In this document: piece by piece, positions 7,507 to 12,238 of the stretch
How positions within the stretch are numbered: the first letter of the stretch is position 1
How the letters are laid out: each line of letters opens with the position of its first letter
DNA from: JBMNOI01 sp050942995
Lineage (GTDB): Bacteria; Chloroflexota; Anaerolineae; UBA1429
Reading direction: 5' to 3'
DNA: 12,238 nucleotides
Assembly: GCA_050942995.1 (NCBI GenBank)
Contig: JBMNOI010000114.1
Span: 1 to 12,238, forward strand
The notes under the pieces: generated by a model
Told to the model about the DNA's origin: nothing
Database searches by the model: none
What the model saw: the letters and a program-made list of their open reading frames with translations, nothing else
Translations under genes and position numbers: made by a program

Positions 7507-8469
7507 TTACCAGCACAGCACGCCCTTGATGTAGCCATCCGACTGATGATAGGCGATATCGAACATCTCGGGCGCCCGGTCCGCCGGCATCACATGGGTG
7601 ATGAGCAGCTCGAGGCAAAAGACGCCCCGCTTCATCATCGGCACGGTGCGCTTCAGGATGCGCGGGAAATCGGGGGAGATGCTGGGCGATGCGTTGTACA
7701 CCTGAATGCCCATCATGTGCCAGGCGCCCAGATCGACCTGGCGATAGTCCGCTTTGTGCCAGGAAAAGATGTTCAGGCGACCGCCCTCTCGCAGGATCGA
7801 GTAGTTGAGGTCAAAGGCCGCCTGAGCTCCGGCCGCCTCCACCACCAGATCCACCGGATTGCTCTTGAGCGCCTCCACCTCTTTCTGTCCCTCGGGGGTG
7901 CTCAGGTCGATGATCCGGTCGGCGCCGAACTGTCGCGCCAGTTCCAGTCGACGCGGGTTGATATCCATGGCGATGATCTCCTGCGCCAGAGTATGGCGCA
8001 GCCCCTGCACAAAGATCAGCCCCATAAATCCGGTGCCGATCAATGCCACGCGATCTCCCGGCACGATGCCGCTCCACTCCAGGCCGTTCATCACACAGGC
8101 CACCGGCTCGGCCAGCCAGTTTTGATAGTCCTCTACATCGTCATCCAGTTTGACCAGAAACCGGGGCGGCACGTTGGCGATCTGGCCAAAAAGGTGGGAA
8201 TCGTTGCCCATGGCGGTCACCTTGTCGCCCTCTTTAAAGCCGGTTACACGAGCGCCCACCTTGCGTACAACGCCCACCCCTTCGTGGCCGTGGATAAAGG
8301 GATAGGTATAGCCCGGGGGGACGACGCCCTTGTAGATGGCCTGATCCCAGGCACAGAGGGCCGAGGCCTTGAGCTCGATCTGTACCTCGTAAAGATCGGG
8401 ATCGCCGATCTCGTATTCGCGCAGCTCGACCTTTTCCGGTGCGACATAGAATACGCCTGTTGCTTTCAT
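7507..8469 (-). CDS. Zinc-type medium-chain dehydrogenase/reductase, substrate unknown
   Basis: This is a member of the alcohol/polyol dehydrogenase family. The catalytic zinc ligands fit the sorbitol-dehydrogenase pattern: Cys39 (ALCAWD), His62-Glu63 in HGHEGVGVV, and Glu121 in AEPVACV. The Rossmann motif is GTGFMG (145-150), and Asp169 at the end of the next strand (AMDINPRR) suggests NAD rather than NADP. The four-cysteine structural zinc loop is absent, and at 320 residues it is shorter than typical 340-350 residue members. I start it at ATG 8469 because GAGGAG (8475-8480) lies five bases upstream; an ATG at 8490 has no such site. It precedes the sulfatase gene on the same strand, suggesting joint work on a sugar or polyol-type compound, which is inference. 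Confidence 0.87.
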   Translation of the reverse strand: MKATGVFYVAPEKVELREYEIGDPDLYEVQIELKASALCAWDQAIYKGVVPPGYTYPFIHGHEGVGVVRKVGARVTGFKEGDKVTAMGNDSHLFGQIANVPPRFLVKLDDDVEDYQNWLAEPVACVMNGLEWSGIVPGDRVALIGTGFMGLIFVQGLRHTLAQEIIAMDINPRRLELARQFGADRIIDLSTPEGQKEVEALKSNPVDLVVEAAGAQAAFDLNYSILREGGRLNIFSWHKADYRQVDLGAWHMMGIQVYNASPSISPDFPRILKRTVPMMKRGVFCLELLITHVMPADRAPEMFDIAYHQSDGYIKGVLCW

Positions 8470-8582
8470 GGGTGCTCCTCGCTTTAACATTGTTCAGGGC
8501 ATACGATGTGGATGAAAAAGATATCACCGTCCGGCCGGCGGCCCCCTCCCCACCCCGATAGGACACGGAAATGGCGAAAAGG

Positions 8583-8867
8583 TTACGTCAGTTCATAAAT
8601 GGCGCGGGCCAGCGCGATATCACGCTCCGTCACCACGTCGCCGGCCTCGTGTGTCGAAAGGCTCAGGCGCACGCGATTGTACACGTTATAGATCTCGGGG
8701 TGATGTTGCCGGCCCTCGGCCACCAGAGCAACCCTCACGATAAAGGCAATCGCTGCAGAGAAATCGTCAAAGCGTTGCTCAAAGACGATCTTGCCCTCCT
8801 GATAGCGCCAGCCCGGCAACGCCTGCAGCGCCATCTCGATCTCACGATCGGCCAGTCCTTTGGCCAT
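8583..8867 (-). CDS. Pterin-4a-carbinolamine dehydratase
   Basis: The enzyme dehydrates 4a-hydroxytetrahydropterin, recycling the cofactor of aromatic amino acid hydroxylases; some bacterial homologues serve molybdopterin metabolism instead. The 94-residue protein has LPGW (17-20), a FxxFxxAxAF-type helix (33-42) and the catalytic motif EGRQHHPEIYNVYNRV (51-66) with His55, His56 and Pro57, followed by STHEAGDVVTERD (71-83) where the conserved TH and D residues are present. The start at 8867 is fixed by GAGGAGG (8873-8879) five bases upstream; in-frame starts further out (to 8987) would add an unrelated, partly repetitive leader and run through the promoter-like TATACT and the intergenic hairpin. 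No hydroxylase gene is nearby, so the cellular role here is open. Confidence 0.93.
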   Translation of the reverse strand: MAKGLADREIEMALQALPGWRYQEGKIVFEQRFDDFSAAIAFIVRVALVAEGRQHHPEIYNVYNRVRLSLSTHEAGDVVTERDIALARAIYELT

Positions 8868-8905
8868 CTCGACCTCCTCAAAGGCTTTTCCCGCCATACA
8901 AACAT

Positions 8906-8911
8906 AGTATA
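8906..8911 (-). promoter_or_regulatory. Possible -10 box for the dehydratase gene
   Basis: TATACT on the minus strand (8911-8906) lies about 38 bases upstream of the dehydratase start codon and would start transcription near 8899. I see no good -35 box. The hexamer is part of an 8-base palindrome AGTATACT (8906-8913) and of a direct repeat GAGTAT spaced by three bases on the minus strand. Confidence 0.35.
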
Positions 8912-8937
8912 CTCGGAATACTCTGCCCCGTCCCGCA

Positions 8938-8978
8938 TTCGCTGACGGCGTCGGGCGGGCTCTGACGCCGTCAGCGAG
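8938..8978. repeat. Long perfect stem-loop downstream of the kinase gene
   Basis: CGCTGACGGCGTC (8940-8952) and GACGCCGTCAGCG (8964-8976) are perfect 13-base inverted repeats around an 11-base loop, extended by one T-A pair and one possible G-U pair. It sits 36 bases after the kinase stop on the minus strand and upstream of the dehydratase promoter. No T-run follows, so it may be a U-less terminator, a 3' stabilising structure or an operator. Confidence 0.5.
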
Positions 8979-9013
8979 CAGATCCACGCGGCCGCGCGCT
9001 CCGTCGAGGCCCC

Positions 9014-11110
9014 TCAGTCCGCCGCATCCAGAGCCCGGCGCACCTGGCGGTGCAGGTGCTCGACCGTGAAGGGCTTTTGCACCAGCGGCGTGTCGGGCGT
9101 CAACGTCATATGCCGGGAGATGGTCTGTTCGGTATATCCGGACATGTAGACGATCCGCAACTGCGGGCGCATCTCACGCAACCGCGCCACAATCTGCGGC
9201 CCGCTGACATCGGGCATCACCACATCGGCCAGCACGAGACGAAGATCATCCGTCGCGCGGCAGATCTCCTCGGCCTCATCGGCGTTCCCCGCCGCCAGCA
9301 CGTGGTAACCGAGCTGCCCCAGCACCCGCACGACCAGGCGACGCACCTGATCCTGATCCTCGATGACGAGGATCGTCTCATCCCCGCGGGGTAGTGAAGT
9401 AGAGGATGCGGCGACCTGTCGGCTCACCGACTCTTGCACCGCCGGCAGATAGATCCGGAAGGTTGTGCCCTTGTCTCGTTCACTATAGACATAGATCTCG
9501 CCCTGAGACTCTTTGACGATGGCATAAACCGTCGAAAGCCCCAATCCGGTGCCGCTGCCCTCACCCTTGGTCGTAAAGAACGGCTCGAACAGGTGGGCGA
9601 GCACATCGGGCTCGATGCCGGTGCCCGTGTCGCTGACGGTCAGCATGACATAGCGACCGGGGTCGAGCCCCACATGCTGCGCCGCCTGAACCTCATCGAG
9701 TTGAACATTCGCCGTCTCGATGATAAACGCCCCACCCGTCGGCATGGCGTCGCGGGCGTTGGCCGCCAGGTTCATGATCACCTGCTCCATATGCCGGGGA
9801 TCGGTGCGCACGGGGGCCAGATCCTCGGCCAGCGCCAGATCCAGGCGCACATCCTCCCCCAACAGACGCTCCAGCATACGGGCCACGCCTTCCAGCACGT
9901 CGTTCAGCGCAATCACCTTGATCTCGGCGCGGTTCTTCCGGCTGAACACCAGCAACTGCCCGGTGAGACTGGTCGCGCGCTTGCCCGCCGCCAGCATCTC
10001 GGCCATCTCGTGCCGCGCCGGATCGTCCGGCGCCATATCATCATAGATCATCTGCCCGTAACCGTTGATGACCATGAGCAGGTTATTAAAGTCGTGGGCG
10101 ATGGTGCCGGCCAGCCGGCCAACGGCCTCCATCTTGTGCGCCTGGCGCAATTGCTCCTCCAGTCGCTTACGCTCGGTCAGATCGTCGATGATACAGATCG
10201 CATAGATTCCCTCGTCCTGGCCGTCTGCAAACGCCGAGCAGCTGGCACTGGCGATTATGGTGTGACCGTCCTTGTGAATCAGGCACATTTCATGGTTGAG
10301 CACCATGCCCTCTGCCAGAATACGCCCCAATACCTGCCGGCTCTCTCTCAGATCATCGGGATGAATCAATGTGCCGACGGATCGGCCGATCAACTCGTCG
10401 GGAGCGTAACCCAGCAGATCACAGCTGCGCTCGTTACAATCGCGAATAATTCCCTCTCGATCCACCGATATCATCAGGCTCGCGGCGATGCGGAATATCG
10501 AGCGATAGCGGGCTTCACTGACCCGCAACGCCTCCTCGGCCTCGATACGATCCGTTATATCGGTGACAAAGCCCTCCAGCGCCACCACGCGCCCCGATTC
10601 GTCGAGAACCGGGCTGCCCTGCTCCCACACCCAGCGCTCCTGGCCCACCGCCGTCATAATGCGATACTCCAGGCGAAACGCCTTTCGCCGGGTCACCGCC
10701 CGCTGAATATCGTCATATACCCGGCCGCGATCATCGGGATGGATGAGATCGCCGTAGGACAGACGTCGGTTGCCGATCAGATCCTCTGCCGTATAGCCGG
10801 TCAGCCGCCCGCATCCCTCGCTCACCAGCTCCATGGTCCAATCGGGGTCGTTATGTGAACGATAGGCCATGCCGGGCAGGTTGCCGAGCAGGGTCGCCAT
10901 GCGCCGCTCGGTCTCTTGCAAACGTTGCTGCGCCTGTTTGATCTCGGCCACATCGCGCGACACACCGACGATTCCATTGACCTGCCCGTCGGCAGCATAG
11001 AGCGGCGAGAGTGAGGTGAGATAGTGCGTCAATCCGTCGGGTGTATCGACAGACCATTCATAGGCCACCGGCTCCCCCGCCAATGCGCGTCGATTCGCCG
11101 CCTCATGCAT
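9014..11110 (-). CDS. Hybrid histidine kinase, C-terminal part (PAS, kinase core, receiver)
   Basis: This frame holds the signalling end of a hybrid sensor kinase. Residues 1-67 are the second half of a PAS domain. Two more PAS/PAC units follow (about 68-195 and 196-318, each with a HPDD segment). The kinase core begins with KMEAVGRLAGTIAHDFNNLL, His339 being the phosphorylation site. The ATP-binding domain has MNLAANARDAM (Asn447), DTGTGI (494-499), FEPFF (508-512) and GSGTGLGLS (518-526). After a short linker comes a receiver domain with Glu584-Asp585, phospho-acceptor Asp629, Ser657 and Lys679. The ATG at 11110 is only the first methionine after an in-frame TGA: the same frame continues upstream through TAREAFGPEAAP to the stop and then into the other fragment. 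No good ribosome site precedes 11110, so it is unlikely to be a true start. No separate output regulator is in the window. Confidence 0.85.
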   Translation of the reverse strand: MHEAANRRALAGEPVAYEWSVDTPDGLTHYLTSLSPLYAADGQVNGIVGVSRDVAEIKQAQQRLQETERRMATLLGNLPGMAYRSHNDPDWTMELVSEGCGRLTGYTAEDLIGNRRLSYGDLIHPDDRGRVYDDIQRAVTRRKAFRLEYRIMTAVGQERWVWEQGSPVLDESGRVVALEGFVTDITDRIEAEEALRVSEARYRSIFRIAASLMISVDREGIIRDCNERSCDLLGYAPDELIGRSVGTLIHPDDLRESRQVLGRILAEGMVLNHEMCLIHKDGHTIIASASCSAFADGQDEGIYAICIIDDLTERKRLEEQLRQAHKMEAVGRLAGTIAHDFNNLLMVINGYGQMIYDDMAPDDPARHEMAEMLAAGKRATSLTGQLLVFSRKNRAEIKVIALNDVLEGVARMLERLLGEDVRLDLALAEDLAPVRTDPRHMEQVIMNLAANARDAMPTGGAFIIETANVQLDEVQAAQHVGLDPGRYVMLTVSDTGTGIEPDVLAHLFEPFFTTKGEGSGTGLGLSTVYAIVKESQGEIYVYSERDKGTTFRIYLPAVQESVSRQVAASSTSLPRGDETILVIEDQDQVRRLVVRVLGQLGYHVLAAGNADEAEEICRATDDLRLVLADVVMPDVSGPQIVARLREMRPQLRIVYMSGYTEQTISRHMTLTPDTPLVQKPFTVEHLHRQVRRALDAAD

Positions 11111-11146
11111 CGGCGCGGCCTCTGGCCCGAAAGCCTCCCGTGCCGT

Positions 11147-11149
11147 TCA
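11147..11149 (-). other. In-frame TGA interrupting the kinase gene
   Basis: On the minus strand the frame reads ERMIG, TGA, TAREAFGPEAAP, MHEAAN. The stop and the ATG at 11110 differ by 39 bases, so both halves share one frame, and the residues between them continue the PAS fold. Related PAS sequences usually carry a basic residue at this point, so a CGA-to-TGA change is the simplest origin. The codons around it look normal on both sides. Confidence 0.8.
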
Positions 11150-12235
11150 CCCGATCATCCTCTCGGCCATGGCGGCGTTTCGTCCCTGCCACCGGCCATA
11201 GATCTCGACGTGTCGCTGTTCCGTATCCAGGGTAAACACCAGATCGCCGATGGAATCCACCAGCGTTCGAAAACGCTGCTCGCTCTCGCGCAAGGCCTGC
11301 TCGGCCTGTCTGCGCTCGGTAACGTCCTCCCCCGAGCTGAGCAATCCCGTGACCTCGCCGGCCTCGTCGCGCAGCGCCACGTTCCGCCAGGCGATGATGA
11401 GCTCCTCCCCCTGACGGGTCAAGACCAGGTTCTCTACCTCATGATCGACGACAGTTCCCGTTTCGAACAGATGGGTCAGGCGCGCTCTGACCATCTCGCG
11501 CTCGCGCTCGGGCACGAAATGGTCGCACCAGTTCAGCCCGATCACAGCCTCCCGCTCGCATCCCAGCACCGCGTGTCCCTGGCGATTGAGCAGCACGATA
11601 TTGCCGGCACGGTCGAGGGCCAGAATGATGACTCCTGCAATATCCAGATACTGTTGCGCGCGCTCCTCTTCATCACGCAGCGCGCGCTCTGCTGCCACAC
11701 GCGCGCTTATGTCGCGTACGATGCTAAAGACGGCCGGAGCGCCACCATACTCGACGCGTCGGCTGTGGATCTCGATGGGCACGTCGGTGCCGTCACGGCG
11801 GCGATGATACGATTGATAGTACCCCTCGTCCACCTCGTGAAAACGACCGACTCGCTCCCTCGCCCGGGCAACATACTCCGGAGAAATGACATCGTACACC
11901 TTCATCGAAAGCAGTTCATCGCGACAATAGCCCAGCATCTCGCAGGCCATATTGTTCGCGTCGAGAATCTGCCCGTCCAGATCAAAGACATAGATTGCGT
12001 CGGCCACGTTATCGAACAGCATGCGTAGCCGCCGCTCGCCCGCGTTCATCCGACGACGCACATAATCAAGGTAGGCCAGCAACAGGCCGGACCCCACCAG
12101 CAGCCCCAGAAGCATGTAGAGCAAATAGGCCAGCGCATCCGGCTCGGGGTAGAGATAGCGAAATGGGTAATAGACCTTGTAGAGCCCCCAGGCCAGCAGG
12201 CCGCCTCCTGCAAGATACCGCCCCATGCCGCGCAC
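11147..12235 (-). CDS. Hybrid histidine kinase, N-terminal part (two membrane helices, PAS domains)
   Basis: This is the sensor end of the same protein as 9014-11110. Numbering from GTG 12235, two hydrophobic stretches (about 7-22 and 34-58) anchor it in the membrane with a short loop between, then RRRMNAGERRLR leads into the first PAS domain (about 70-183, ILDANNMACEMLGY). A second PAS follows (about 193-310, LLNRQGHAVLGCE) with the connector SGEDVTERRQAEQALRESEQ, and a third begins with RFRTLVDSIGDLVF at 321. It is cut at residue 362 by TGA. The window ends three bases upstream of this GTG and no ribosome site can be seen; ATG 12226 is an alternative and the true gene may extend further. 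If only this part is made, it is a membrane PAS protein without kinase activity. Confidence 0.75.
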   Translation of the reverse strand: MRGMGRYLAGGGLLAWGLYKVYYPFRYLYPEPDALAYLLYMLLGLLVGSGLLLAYLDYVRRRMNAGERRLRMLFDNVADAIYVFDLDGQILDANNMACEMLGYCRDELLSMKVYDVISPEYVARARERVGRFHEVDEGYYQSYHRRRDGTDVPIEIHSRRVEYGGAPAVFSIVRDISARVAAERALRDEEERAQQYLDIAGVIILALDRAGNIVLLNRQGHAVLGCEREAVIGLNWCDHFVPEREREMVRARLTHLFETGTVVDHEVENLVLTRQGEELIIAWRNVALRDEAGEVTGLLSSGEDVTERRQAEQALRESEQRFRTLVDSIGDLVFTLDTEQRHVEIYGRWQGRNAAMAERMIG

Positions 12236-12238
12236 GAG

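Noticed and set aside
7372..8487. A 371-codon plus-strand ORF opposite the dehydrogenase gene
   Set aside because: Antisense shadow of a complete medium-chain dehydrogenase; it also runs across the intergenic hairpin at 7420-7447.
9434..10858. A 474-codon plus-strand ORF opposite the kinase gene
   Set aside because: It mirrors the third-position GC pattern of a clearly real gene with intact kinase motifs; its translation is rich in His, Arg and Gln with no recognisable domain.
11147..11149. UGA as selenocysteine or a reassigned codon
   Set aside because: PAS domains have no known selenocysteine at this place, and several other genes in the window end with TGA as a normal stop.
11024..12028. 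A 334-codon plus-strand ORF opposite the PAS region
   Set aside because: It is opposite strong PAS and membrane-helix coding sequence, and has no domain or ribosome site of its own.

Overview
The window is about 12 kb of GC-rich bacterial chromosome carrying mostly stand-alone housekeeping and stress genes. Nothing in it looks like a mobile element, CRISPR array, RNA gene or defence island. The gene set fits a free-living bacterium such as Chloroflexota: a MutL that carries its own endonuclease motifs, a PspC/LiaF-type membrane pair, a Cu-type CsoR, a cytoplasmic formylglycine-type sulfatase beside a medium-chain dehydrogenase, and a multi-PAS hybrid kinase. That taxonomic guess is inference from gene style only. 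TGA is the normal stop of mutL, csoR, trxA and fpg, so the standard code is in use.

Left part, mainly plus strand. A minus-strand gene runs off the left edge (1-113) behind a promoter that would make its mRNA nearly leaderless. A doubtful small minus-strand ORF lies upstream of it (145-444). mutL (525-2309) follows with its own extended -10 promoter. A tightly coupled pair comes next: a PspC-domain protein (2484-2894) and a LiaF-like/toastrack membrane protein (2897-3796), a probable envelope-stress module. csoR (4070-4396, TTG start) has a clear sigma70-type promoter whose -35 box sits inside a long interrupted palindrome, a good candidate operator. trxA (4627-4953) and an unusual Fpg/Nei-family glycosylase (5015-5830) follow. 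They make a plausible redox and oxidative-damage group that ends at a perfect bidirectional terminator (5867-5900).

Right part, all minus strand. Read in the direction of transcription, from the right edge leftwards, it holds a membrane-anchored hybrid histidine kinase, a pterin-4a-carbinolamine dehydratase (8583-8867), a zinc-type medium-chain dehydrogenase (7507-8469) and a sulfatase or phosphonate-monoesterase-like enzyme (5918-7387). The last two probably form one transcription unit. The kinase is the most striking item. What appear as two genes (11147-12235 and 9014-11110) are in the same frame and split only by a single TGA inside a PAS domain. Together they read as one protein of about 1,070 residues with two membrane helices, five PAS domains, a kinase core and a receiver domain. 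A C-to-T nonsense change, a sequence error or readthrough are the possible explanations.

I did not find a new multi-gene system. The points worth following up are the interrupted kinase, the csoR operator and structured leader, the 5' stem-loop of trxA, the divergent DNA-binding residues of the glycosylase, and the possible leaderless gene at the left edge.
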